NCBI GenBank assembly: GCA_021106755.1 | Contig: JAIOTM010000174.1 | Span: forward strand, 1 to 8,902 | Source of the DNA: Candidatus Cloacimonadota bacterium | GTDB taxonomy: Bacteria; Cloacimonadota; Cloacimonadia; Cloacimonadales; JAIOQZ01 | Direction of reading: 5' to 3' | Length of the DNA stretch: 8,902 nucleotides | Shown here: in pieces, positions 1 to 6,444 of the stretch | How the letters are laid out: the number at the start of each line of letters is the position of its first letter | Numbering within the stretch: the first letter of the stretch is position 1 | Translations under genes and position numbers: made by a program | The notes under the pieces: model-generated | What the model was told of the DNA's origin: nothing | Databases searched by the model: none | Seen by the model: only the letters and a program-made list of their open reading frames with translations

Positions 1-132
1 AAGCATAACCTATTCAAAAAGGTGGCATGAGAGGTGAACAGTCTCCTATCAATTGCCAATACTCCACAATCAAAAAACTTGACAAACGACAGGTGTTTCA
101 TATTTTGTAAAAAATTTTTATAAAGGACGGTT
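1..132. other. Upstream non-coding leader
   Basis: There is no supportable gene here. One forward frame is open from the window edge to a TGA at 28-30 (nine residues, KHNLFKKVA). This could be the tail of a preceding gene but is far too short to claim. The right half is AT-rich and carries the promoter described separately, followed by an A/T palindromic run around 108-120 and the ribosome binding site AAGGA at 123-127. Confidence 0.5.
79..106 (+). promoter_or_regulatory. Sigma70-type promoter for the M23 peptidase operon
   Basis: A perfect -35 box TTGACA lies at 79-84. It is followed after a 16-base spacer by TATTTT at 101-106, which matches the TATAAT consensus at four of six positions. 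Transcription would start near 113 and give a leader of about 20 bases before the ATG at 133. The position directly upstream of the first gene of a closely packed run supports the call. The assignment rests on motif matching only. Confidence 0.55.
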
Positions 133-1068
133 ATGGCGGTTAAACGGCATTGGCATTTGTCTCTCACAAAAACTGATTCCGCAAAGGTTTATCAGTTTAA
201 CTTACCCTACAAGCTCGATCTCTGGTTGCTTGTAGTTGTTGCCGCTTTACTGCTTACCATTGCCGCGTCGTTTGTTTATGTAGGTTTGCAACACACAGAT
301 ATTGTCCGCATGAAAAGGTTGGCGGAAGAGAATCGATTGCTTCGGGATAAGCTCGTCTCGATGTCTGATGAAATCGACATGATAACTGCCAAACTCAAAC
401 GCATGGAAAGCTGGGAAGACTCAATCCGGGCGGATGAGAACCTTAAATCAATCAACAAAGAAATTCGGGCGATGGGTACAGGTGGTTTGCCGCAAATCGA
501 CACAACTTTCGAGTTATTCGATTCGAAATTGCATAATCGATACAACAAAGTTATGCAAAAACTGAATCACCTGCAACGGCGGAGCGAATTCAGTTCGCAA
601 ACTCACGCGGAGCTTCTTGAAAAAGTTAAACTTAAAGACGAGATTTATTGCAACACACCTTCTATATATCCCGCTTTCGGACGAATTTCCTCACCTTATG
701 GTTGGCGGAGAAAACATCCTGTTACCGGAAGACGTTCGTTTCATCATGGTATTGATATCGCGAACGCGCGGGGAACACCAATTTACGCTACAGCCGATGG
801 AGTTGTTGAGAAAGCCAAGTATAGCAACTTACTGGGCAGAATGATAATTATCAACCACGAATTTGGATATAAAACCAAGTATGGACACCTCGCTAAGATG
901 CTTGTTACTAATGGAGATAAGGTTAAGAAAGGGCAAATAATCGGTCTAATGGGTGCTTCCGGGCGACGAAGCACTGGCACTCATATCCATTATGAAGTGA
1001 GTCATTACGGTAAAACACGTAATCCCTGGTATTTCCTGAACAAGTTAGAAGAAGACATTAAACTTTAG
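133..1068 (+). CDS. Membrane-anchored coiled-coil M23 (LytM) peptidase
   Basis: A 311-residue probable peptidoglycan endopeptidase of the periplasm. After a basic cytoplasmic N-terminus there is one membrane segment (about 29-51). A charged helical stretch with coiled-coil character follows (about 56-95, with more helix to about 170). The M23 domain occupies about 179-300. The zinc and catalytic motifs are present: HxxxD at H204/D208, YGHL around H252, and HIH at H284/H286. By family knowledge the domain should be an active metallopeptidase that cuts peptide cross-bridges. The architecture recalls EnvC/MepM-type proteins, but the anchor is an uncleaved-looking transmembrane helix. The start is set by AAGGA at 123-127, five bases before the ATG. 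It is the first gene of its operon. Its TAG stop is only 12 bases from the next gene, in the same frame. The family is sure; the exact physiological role is not. Confidence 0.9.
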   Translation: MAVKRHWHLSLTKTDSAKVYQFNLPYKLDLWLLVVVAALLLTIAASFVYVGLQHTDIVRMKRLAEENRLLRDKLVSMSDEIDMITAKLKRMESWEDSIRADENLKSINKEIRAMGTGGLPQIDTTFELFDSKLHNRYNKVMQKLNHLQRRSEFSSQTHAELLEKVKLKDEIYCNTPSIYPAFGRISSPYGWRRKHPVTGRRSFHHGIDIANARGTPIYATADGVVEKAKYSNLLGRMIIINHEFGYKTKYGHLAKMLVTNGDKVKKGQIIGLMGASGRRSTGTHIHYEVSHYGKTRNPWYFLNKLEEDIKL

Positions 1069-1080
1069 GGCGGCAAGGCA

Positions 1081-1710
1081 ATTAAAGCTTACGCTTATCT
1101 TAACGGTAGCTTTGAAACAATTAATAAAATTATTCCATCAACCGAAGAGCAATCTATAGTCATTGCAGTGGATGGCGGTCTTAAGCATTTAGATACTCTA
1201 AGCATTATCCCGGATGTTATAATAGGGGATATGGATTCGGTTTCGTCAGAGATGCTTTCCCGTTATTTCAAAACGAGTCATATATTTACTTATCCTGTGG
1301 AAAAAGATAAAACAGACGCGGAACTGGCACTTGACTGGTGTTTGGATAACAATGTGAAGGAACTCATATTCGTCAGTTCTTTTGATGGACGTGCCGATCA
1401 ATTGATGAGTCATTTTATACTGTTACGAATTGCTGCCACATACGGAATAAATGCTGAAATACGTAGCAACTCTCAAAGAGTTCTTCTAATGGAGTACGAG
1501 ACTTTGCTTGAAGTGAATATAGGGGATACGGTGTCGTTAATCCCACATAGCAAAGAAGTTACAGGTGTAACAACATCAGGGCTGAAGTATCCTCTTAAAG
1601 GTGAAACGTTGTTTTCTGAATCCACGCGCGGAATCAGCAACGTCGCAATTGCTAAAAAAGTTAAAATTTCCTTTACAGATGGTCTGTTGTATGTTATGGT
1701 GATTAATTGA
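1081..1710 (+). CDS. Thiamine pyrophosphokinase, apparent ATT start
   Basis: Transfers pyrophosphate from ATP to thiamine to make thiamine diphosphate in the cytoplasm. The proposed protein has 209 residues, the usual length. Family motifs in order are: an N-terminal strand ending in NG (8-9); VDGG (30-33); GDMDS (49-53), which binds metal and pyrophosphate; EKDKTDAE (74-81); DGRADQ (102-107); SGLKYPL (166-172); and TRGISN (182-187). No ATG, GTG or TTG occurs in frame between the preceding TAG (1066-1068) and GTG 1168. Starting at GTG 1168 would remove the first strand and NG and cut into the VDGG motif. ATT 1081 sits exactly where the family's initiator Met is expected, with weak purine-rich sequence AGGGCGG at 1067-1073 ahead of it. 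A rare ATT start or a base error is inferred. The GRxDH...N motif is altered: Gln replaces His and His replaces the later Asn. Confidence 0.85.
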   Translation: MKAYAYLNGSFETINKIIPSTEEQSIVIAVDGGLKHLDTLSIIPDVIIGDMDSVSSEMLSRYFKTSHIFTYPVEKDKTDAELALDWCLDNNVKELIFVSSFDGRADQLMSHFILLRIAATYGINAEIRSNSQRVLLMEYETLLEVNIGDTVSLIPHSKEVTGVTTSGLKYPLKGETLFSESTRGISNVAIAKKVKISFTDGLLYVMVIN

Positions 1711-1712
1711 GT

Positions 1713-1741
1713 ATAGATAGTGTTTAACTCACATTATCTAT
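1713..1741 (+). other. AT-rich RNA hairpin between tpk and xseB
   Basis: ATAGATAGTGT (1713-1723) can pair with ACATTATCTAT (1731-1741). This gives an 11-bp stem with one G-U pair and a 7-base loop. It fills most of the 51-base gap between the thiamine pyrophosphokinase stop and xseB. It is not followed by a T-tract, so it is not a classic intrinsic terminator. An RNA-processing or stability element, or a transcription-factor palindrome, fits better. Confidence 0.45.
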
Positions 1742-1761
1742 GTCAATATGGGAGATAAACA

Positions 1762-2001
1762 ATGAAAAGCGAAGTTTCGTTTGAAGATGCGATTATAAGA
1801 CTCGAATCCATTGTAGAGGAACTTGAGGATGGTACAAACAGTCTTGATTATGTGGTTGAGCTGTTCGAAGAAGGTTCGCTACTGGTTAAACAGTGTAATC
1901 AGTATTTACGGGAAGTAGAGCAGAAAATTGAAATTCTTAACACAAAATTGAGTGAAAATATTGAAGGCGAAGTGCCGGAGGCTGGGAATGATAATTCTTA
2001 A
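1762..2001 (+). CDS. xseB: Exodeoxyribonuclease VII small subunit
   Basis: The 79-residue small, helical subunit of exonuclease VII, which binds the XseA large subunit in a complex that degrades single-stranded DNA to oligonucleotides. The whole protein matches the family pattern. It opens with SFEDAIIRLESIVEELEDG (about 6-24), continues through a second helix with LFEEGSLLVKQCNQYL, and ends with EQKIEIL, followed by an acidic tail. Length is normal. GGAGAT at 1751-1756 precedes the ATG. The last 14 bases overlap the ispA start. The xseB-ispA order is common in bacteria, but no xseA lies in the window and no dxs follows. Identification is firm despite the small size. Confidence 0.93.
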   Translation: MKSEVSFEDAIIRLESIVEELEDGTNSLDYVVELFEEGSLLVKQCNQYLREVEQKIEILNTKLSENIEGEVPEAGNDNS

Positions 2002-2869
2002 AAAAGATATGAAAGAAAAGCGTGAACTGATAAACATCACGTTAGACAGGTTCTTACCCCGAAAAGACGAATATCCTAAAGATATTCACAAAGCGATGAG
2101 GCATACCCTTTTTGCTGGAGGAAAACGGTTGCGTCCGTATCTGGCAATGACCACTTTCATGTTGTTTTCCGATAAGATAAATAAAATACGTCCGGTCGCT
2201 TCAGCGATTGAGATGTTGCACACATATACACTTATACACGATGATTTACCGGATATAGATAACGATGAGTACCGTCGCGGGAAGAAAACCTGCCACACCG
2301 TGTATGGAACAGATCTGGCACTTCTCGCGGGTGATTCGATGATAACCTACGCCTTCGAGATTCTCACTTTAGTTGACCTTCCGATGGAAACCCGAATAAC
2401 CATGATAACGGAAATGGCACGGGAAACAGGCTATAGAGGACTTATCAACGGGCAAATGGCAGATATTCTGGCAGAAGGACGAGAGACCTCTAAAAAGCAA
2501 CTTGCATACATACACGAAAATAAAACTGCCAGACTGATTCGTCTGGCGATTCGCTTTGGTTGTTATACTGCCAGAGCATCAAGTAGCGATATTACCCGGC
2601 TTGAGGCTTTTGGCGACAAGATAGGGCTTGCCTTTCAGATTATGGATGATATCCTTGATATCGAAGGGGAAAAGCACCTGTTTGGTAAAACTATCGGCAA
2701 AGATGTCGCTATGAAAAAAGCAACCTACCCATCAATCTACGGTCTGGAGGAATCCAGAGAAATGGCGACAAACCTCATTGAAGAAGCCAAGGCACTTCTG
2801 GAGCCATACGGAGAAAAGGCGGAAGCGCTACTCCTGCTGTCCGATTTTATTCTCACCCGAAAATTCTGA
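1988..2869 (+). CDS. ispA: Short-chain (geranylgeranyl/farnesyl-type) diphosphate synthase
   Basis: A 293-residue trans-isoprenyl diphosphate synthase that condenses isopentenyl diphosphate with an allylic diphosphate, feeding quinone and undecaprenyl lipid synthesis. It carries GGKRLRP (44-50), the first aspartate-rich motif DDLPDID (85-91), GQMADI (155-160), the second aspartate-rich motif DDILD (220-224) and GKTIGKD...KKATYP (233-248). Tyr80, five residues before the first motif, and the two-residue insertion in that motif are typical of bacterial farnesyl diphosphate synthases, so a C15 product is likely though not proven. The frame is open further upstream to an ATG at 1952. I prefer ATG 1988 because GGAGG lies at 1977-1981, six bases ahead, and it overlaps xseB by only 14 bases. 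The TGA overlaps the dut ATG by one base. Confidence 0.93.
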   Translation: MIILKKDMKEKRELINITLDRFLPRKDEYPKDIHKAMRHTLFAGGKRLRPYLAMTTFMLFSDKINKIRPVASAIEMLHTYTLIHDDLPDIDNDEYRRGKKTCHTVYGTDLALLAGDSMITYAFEILTLVDLPMETRITMITEMARETGYRGLINGQMADILAEGRETSKKQLAYIHENKTARLIRLAIRFGCYTARASSSDITRLEAFGDKIGLAFQIMDDILDIEGEKHLFGKTIGKDVAMKKATYPSIYGLEESREMATNLIEEAKALLEPYGEKAEALLLLSDFILTRKF

Positions 2870-3306
2870 TGCTTAAGATTAAGCTGAAAAAGCTGGAACC
2901 CGGAGCGAAACTACCCCGGATGATGTCCGCTAATGCCGCTGGCTACGACCTTTTTGCCTCTAATTCAGAGCCTGTTGAAGTGAAGGCGGGAACTGTTGAA
3001 CTAATTCCAACCGGCATTGCGATAAGCTTGCCTCCCGGATTTGAAGCACAGGTACGCCCCCGTAGCGGTCTCGCTCTGAAAAATCTGGTTGCCCCTCTTA
3101 ATTCGCCTGGCACAATAGACGCGGATTACCGGGGAGAAGTGAAAGTAATTCTCTTTAATTTTGGCAAAACTCCCTTTTTTGTTGAGCCAGGTATGAGGAT
3201 AGCTCAGATGATTATATCGAAGCATGAGAGGGCGGCCTTTGAGGTAGTAGAAGAGTTAGATGATACTCACCGTGGTAGCGGCGGGTTTGGACATACCGAT
3301 AAATAA
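2869..3306 (+). CDS. dut: dUTP diphosphatase (trimeric dUTPase)
   Basis: Hydrolyses dUTP to dUMP and pyrophosphate, keeping uracil out of DNA and supplying dUMP for thymidylate synthesis. The 145-residue protein has all five trimeric dUTPase motifs: I AGYDLFA (24-30), II RPRSGLA (63-69), III from NSPGTID to DYRG (78-89) with the likely catalytic Asp84, IV RIAQMII (110-116) and the flexible C-terminal motif V RGSGGFGHT (135-143). Length and motif spacing are standard, so it should be active. Its ATG shares one base with the ispA TGA (TGATG) and lacks a strong Shine-Dalgarno sequence, so translation is probably coupled to ispA. Confidence 0.96.
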   Translation: MLKIKLKKLEPGAKLPRMMSANAAGYDLFASNSEPVEVKAGTVELIPTGIAISLPPGFEAQVRPRSGLALKNLVAPLNSPGTIDADYRGEVKVILFNFGKTPFFVEPGMRIAQMIISKHERAAFEVVEELDDTHRGSGGFGHTDK

Positions 3307-3316
3307 GAGAGGCTAC

Positions 3317-4228
3317 ATGGATATTACTGAACAAGTTACATACAATACAGTTCAAAAGCTTAAAAAAGAAAAAAACGCAATAGTCCTTGCCCATAATTAC
3401 CAGATACTGCCTGTACAACACCTCGCGGACTTCATAGGCGATTCATTACAGCTTGCTCAGGAAGCGGCAAAAGCAAAAGCGGAAATTATTGTCTTTTGCG
3501 GAGTCAGATTTATGGCGGAAACTGCTAAGTTATTGAATCCTGAAGCCAGAATCCTGCTTCCGGTTATGGAAGCTGGTTGTCCAATGGCAGATATGCTCAC
3601 GGCGGAGCAACTCATTGATTTCAAAGAGAAGCACCCCGGCGCGACTGTTATGTGCTACGTCAATTCTTCGGTAGAAGTAAAGGCTGTCAGCGACATCTGT
3701 TGCACATCTTCCAATGCTGTAAAGATTATAGAATCGCTTCCTCCTGATGAAAAAATCCTGTTTGTACCTGATCAGAATCTGGGGCAGTACGCCGCGATGA
3801 AAACCGGACGGAACATCATTGTATGGGATGGCTATTGCATGGTACATCATCACAAGATTACGTTGAAGGATGTGGACGGGATGCGAATGGAACACCCCGA
3901 TTATACGTTGATGGTGCATCCCGAATGCCCCCCCGCGATATTTAATCGTGCCGACAAGGTTGGCTCCACTAAACAGATGGCAGATTTTGTCCGTGATAAC
4001 GATAAAGTTGTTCTCGGAACAGAAGTTGGGTTAATTGACCAGCTTTCGGAGATGTATCCTGAAAAAAATATCTTTCCATTATCTATTCGGGCTACTTGCC
4101 TGAACATGAAGAAAACATCCCCTCGTGATGTGCTTCTATCGCTGATAGAAGAAAAGCACGAGATTGTTATAGACCCAAAAATCGCGGATGCGGCGTTAAA
4201 AAGCGTTCAGCGAATGCTGGAGTATTAA
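3317..4228 (+). CDS. nadA: Quinolinate synthase A
   Basis: Condenses iminoaspartate with dihydroxyacetone phosphate to quinolinate in de novo NAD synthesis, using an oxygen-sensitive [4Fe-4S] cluster. The 303-residue protein shows AHNYQ (25-29), GDSLQLA (41-47), VRFMAETAKLL (63-73), SVEVKA (118-123), PDQNLG (151-156), STKQM (217-221) and GTEVGLI (234-240). The cluster cysteines are probably C88, C174 and C261, whose spacing matches the known three-cysteine NadA enzymes. The frame is open upstream to an ATG at 3260 inside dut. ATG 3317 is chosen because AGAGAGG at 3306-3312 directly precedes it and the family motif AHNYQ then lies near residue 25, as usual. No nadB or nadC is in the window. 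It is the last gene of the first run. Confidence 0.95.
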   Translation: MDITEQVTYNTVQKLKKEKNAIVLAHNYQILPVQHLADFIGDSLQLAQEAAKAKAEIIVFCGVRFMAETAKLLNPEARILLPVMEAGCPMADMLTAEQLIDFKEKHPGATVMCYVNSSVEVKAVSDICCTSSNAVKIIESLPPDEKILFVPDQNLGQYAAMKTGRNIIVWDGYCMVHHHKITLKDVDGMRMEHPDYTLMVHPECPPAIFNRADKVGSTKQMADFVRDNDKVVLGTEVGLIDQLSEMYPEKNIFPLSIRATCLNMKKTSPRDVLLSLIEEKHEIVIDPKIADAALKSVQRMLEY

Positions 4229-4401
4229 AGCAGGCGTTAAGCTTGATTCAGCGGTTATTTCTTGAAGTCCAACTTTATGTAAAGAGCGATGTAAGAAAAA
4301 ACAAGGAACAACTGTCGTCTCAACCTTGACACACCACCAACACGATGCCAGCAGACACAGTCTATAAAAGTTATTTATCTGAAGTCTGAGCAAGAGGAAA
4401 T
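4229..4401. other. 173-base spacer between the two operons
   Basis: There is no gene and no convincing intrinsic terminator after nadA. A perfect TTGACA occurs at 4326-4331 but has no -10 box at the right distance. TATAAA at 4363-4368 could be a -10 box for the following operon, though the sequence 17 bases ahead of it (ACACGA) is a poor -35. The stretch around 4331-4360 is A/C-rich on the forward strand. AGAGG at 4393-4397 is the ribosome binding site of the methyltransferase. A promoter is expected here from position, but I cannot fix it. Confidence 0.4.
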
Positions 4402-5043
4402 ATGCCAGCGGAAGAAAAAGTTATCCTTCCCGATGGAGAGACAGTAATTAATCAGTCTGTTGGTCAGCCTGTAAGCTCTGATACAGCGTTTCTTGTGGAG
4501 ATTCTGTCGCAAGAGATTTCCCCGAAAATGATAAATATACTGGATGTTGGCTGTGGCAATGGAATAATTGCGCTGATGCTGGCAAGAAGGTTTCCGGCAA
4601 CCCGGATTACCGGGATAGACATTCAGCCCGGACTGATAAATCTGGCACTGAAGAATGCTGATTGCTGCCGGGTAAATGTTGATTTTCTAAAAGCGGACTT
4701 GCGAAAGTTTTCGTGTATTGATAAGTTTAATATAATTGTGGCAAACCCACCATATTTTGCGATTGGTAGTGGTAGAATGGGAACTGATGATGAGCGAAAT
4801 CGCTCTCGCTTTGAACTGGACTGTAACTTGCCGGATGTGATTGATTGTATTGCCCGGAATTGTAAACCAGACGGAAATGCTTATGTAATGTATCCGGCAA
4901 TGCGGGAGGCTCAGTTAACAGAGCATATCCGCAAAAACGGAATGATGATAGTTGAACGCTGGGTTTCGTCGGGAAACAATAAGCGGGAAGCCCGCGTTTA
5001 CAAAATAATTTGGGAGAAAGCTGATGTTGCTACTGCTGAATGA
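4402..5043 (+). CDS. TrmN6-type adenine-N6 methyltransferase (tRNA1Val A37-like)
   Basis: A 213-residue S-adenosylmethionine-dependent methyltransferase. It has motif I DVGCGNG (48-54), an acidic residue after the second strand (GIDI, 71-74) and the catalytic NPPYF (115-119). NPPY is typical of N6-adenine and N5-glutamine methyltransferases. NPPYF followed by a G-rich, Arg-containing loop fits the YfiC/TrmN6 family, which methylates A37 of tRNA1(Val). A related small-molecule or RNA methylase cannot be excluded. The start is fixed by an in-frame TGA at 4387-4389 and by AGAGG at 4393-4397. The last 20 bases overlap the ABC ATPase gene. Confidence 0.8.
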   Translation: MPAEEKVILPDGETVINQSVGQPVSSDTAFLVEILSQEISPKMINILDVGCGNGIIALMLARRFPATRITGIDIQPGLINLALKNADCCRVNVDFLKADLRKFSCIDKFNIIVANPPYFAIGSGRMGTDDERNRSRFELDCNLPDVIDCIARNCKPDGNAYVMYPAMREAQLTEHIRKNGMMIVERWVSSGNNKREARVYKIIWEKADVATAE

Positions 5044-5644
5044 AGTAGAGATTTTTGCCGGAGAAAACCTTCTACTGAAAATTGACGATCTGGAGTTAGA
5101 AGGTCGAAGCGGTATGCTGATTATAGGGCAATCAAGTAGCGGAAAAAGTCTGTTGCTGAAAACCATTTTCGGGGAGTACAAAAACTATCAGGGTGAGGTG
5201 CTTATCAACGATTCATCACCTTTTTCGTTCTCCCGCCGAAAATCCATGATACTTATCGAGCGCGTTCCTCACCTTTTACCACGCTCCAGCGTGTGGAGCA
5301 ATCTGATTCTCCCGTTTAATAAACTTTCCCGCCGACACCGTCAGCGGCTTACCGAGCTAAGCGACATAGCCGGAGTGAACAATTTATTTGATTTACCAGC
5401 AAGCGAGATTTCGTACTCGCAGATGAAGTTACTGGAAATAATCCGGGCTGTTGTACAACAACCTTTCCTCATTCTTATAGATGATATTGATACATATTTC
5501 GATGAACCTACTTTGAAAATCGCGGGGACTATTCTCGACAACGCCGTAAGTGCGGGAACCGCTGTTCTCGCTACCGGTAAGGCGAGAGTTGGGGAGTTTA
5601 ACAAAGTTTTTAAGCTTAATAATGGGGAACTTGTAGCAATATGA
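5024..5644 (+). CDS. FtsE-like ABC ATPase with degenerate catalytic motifs
   Basis: A 206-residue single ABC nucleotide-binding domain, the size of FtsE. It precedes an FtsX-like permease with a 4-base ATGA overlap. Walker A is intact (GQSSSGKS, 35-42). Aligned without gaps to the FtsE pattern as I know it, the other motifs are decayed. Arg80 replaces the Q-loop Gln. The LSGGE/Q signature reads ISYSQ (129-133), losing both glycines. Walker B LILID (149-153) keeps Asp153 but has Asp154 where the catalytic Glu belongs. The switch His is Gly185. RAVV (141-144) and the D-loop Asp160 remain. ATP binding is plausible; normal hydrolysis is doubtful. GGGAG at 5012-5016 supports the start inside the methyltransferase gene. 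The pairing with an FtsX-like gene argues for the FtsE family rather than a lipoprotein or LPS exporter ATPase. Confidence 0.78.
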   Translation: MLLLLNEVEIFAGENLLLKIDDLELEGRSGMLIIGQSSSGKSLLLKTIFGEYKNYQGEVLINDSSPFSFSRRKSMILIERVPHLLPRSSVWSNLILPFNKLSRRHRQRLTELSDIAGVNNLFDLPASEISYSQMKLLEIIRAVVQQPFLILIDDIDTYFDEPTLKIAGTILDNAVSAGTAVLATGKARVGEFNKVFKLNNGELVAI

Positions 5645-6444
5645 AGCGAAACATCATCCTGCAAATAATCACTATCGCGATTGTGCTTACTATGTGGGAT
5701 TTTTCTCATATCCGGCAACAAGTACTTACAAATAGTTTTCAGGACAAGCTTAGTGCTTTACCTTTGATAGTTTACCTGAAATCTGGTATGCATGAAAAAA
5801 TTCGGGGTAAATTAGACAATCTGGCATTATTCAGAAGCATCGAATTTATTGAGGGAAATATTATAGCAGACAGTCTGATGGCTGAGTATCATTTAGAGCA
5901 TTCGCGGGAAGCACTTACAGCGTATCCTCTACCAGATGTGCTTCAGTTGTATCCCGACCCTTTGGTTTTTAATTCCGCGGCGATAGACTCTGTATTGATA
6001 TATCTGAACAGGCAGGAAAAAGTTATTGAAAATATTCAGTTCAACCAAATCCGCTGGAACTCCATTCAGTCAGAAATCTCCAATGGTGAGATGTTGTATA
6101 AAATTTATACGGGATTCTATGGCTTTTTGACGTTTTTACTGGCAATGCTGATGATAGCAATTGACCGCCAAAGCAGTGAAGAATACTGGCGTGTTTTTGA
6201 ACGAGCCGGAGGAGATATACGCATTCGCCGTCGTCGCTTTATCTGGCAGGCTTTGATATTGCTTCTTCTGTCTTTGTTGCTTAGTGCTTTGTTTGTATTT
6301 CTTTACAGCAAGCTGGTTCTTAATCTAAGCCAGGTAAGTATTGCCCTGTTGGTACTGCCTGTCAGCCATTACCTGACCCAAACCGGAGTGCTGATTCTTG
6401 CTCTTGTACTTGCTGTACTTTTTACCCGGAGACAAACGAGATGA
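5641..6444 (+). CDS. FtsX-like membrane protein
   Basis: A 267-residue protein with the FtsX layout. A first membrane helix (about 5-19) is followed by a periplasmic domain (about 20-153) containing the FtsX-like YPLPDVLQLYP (95-105). There are then three more helices (about 156-174, 202-222 and 247-262). The cytoplasmic loop between helices 2 and 3 has FERAGGDIRIRRRRF (186-200), matching the region of FtsX that contacts FtsE (the 'vGA..wFIr' pattern). In known systems FtsEX transmits ATP-driven changes to periplasmic cell-wall hydrolases or their activators at the division site. This protein is short for FtsX and has almost no cytoplasmic N-terminus. The ATG overlaps the ATPase stop, and its TGA overlaps pgsA by four bases. 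Sequence similarity is weak apart from these landmarks, so the family call rests partly on topology and neighbour. Confidence 0.72.
   Translation: MKRNIILQIITIAIVLTMWDFSHIRQQVLTNSFQDKLSALPLIVYLKSGMHEKIRGKLDNLALFRSIEFIEGNIIADSLMAEYHLEHSREALTAYPLPDVLQLYPDPLVFNSAAIDSVLIYLNRQEKVIENIQFNQIRWNSIQSEISNGEMLYKIYTGFYGFLTFLLAMLMIAIDRQSSEEYWRVFERAGGDIRIRRRRFIWQALILLLLSLLLSALFVFLYSKLVLNLSQVSIALLVLPVSHYLTQTGVLILALVLAVLFTRRQTR

Noticed and set aside
133..1710. Single peptidase-kinase fusion through TAG read-through
   Set aside because: The M23 domain would be periplasmic and the thiamine kinase needs cytosolic ATP, so a fusion is topologically unreasonable. No read-through signal is recognisable.
1952..1987. 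Upstream ATG giving a 12-residue longer IspA
   Set aside because: It lies 50 bases inside xseB without a good ribosome binding site, while ATG 1988 has GGAGG at ideal spacing.
3260..3316. Upstream ATG giving a 19-residue longer NadA
   Set aside because: It lies inside dut across its motif V region. ATG 3317 has a purine-rich ribosome binding site and gives the normal family N-terminus.
3530..3919. Minus-strand open frame of 129 codons inside nadA
   Set aside because: It is fully contained in a firmly identified gene, its protein looks compositionally random, and there is no independent support.
4243..4329. Small frame with TTG start in the spacer after nadA
   Set aside because: Only 28 codons, no ribosome binding site and no recognisable sequence.
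4326..4368. TTGACA plus TATAAA as a promoter for the second operon
   Set aside because: The boxes are 31 bases apart, far outside the 16-18 base range, so they cannot work as one sigma70 promoter.
5341..5721. Minus-strand open frame of 126 codons across the ATPase/FtsX-like junction
   Set aside because: It is a shadow of the two forward genes, and the predicted peptide has no family features.
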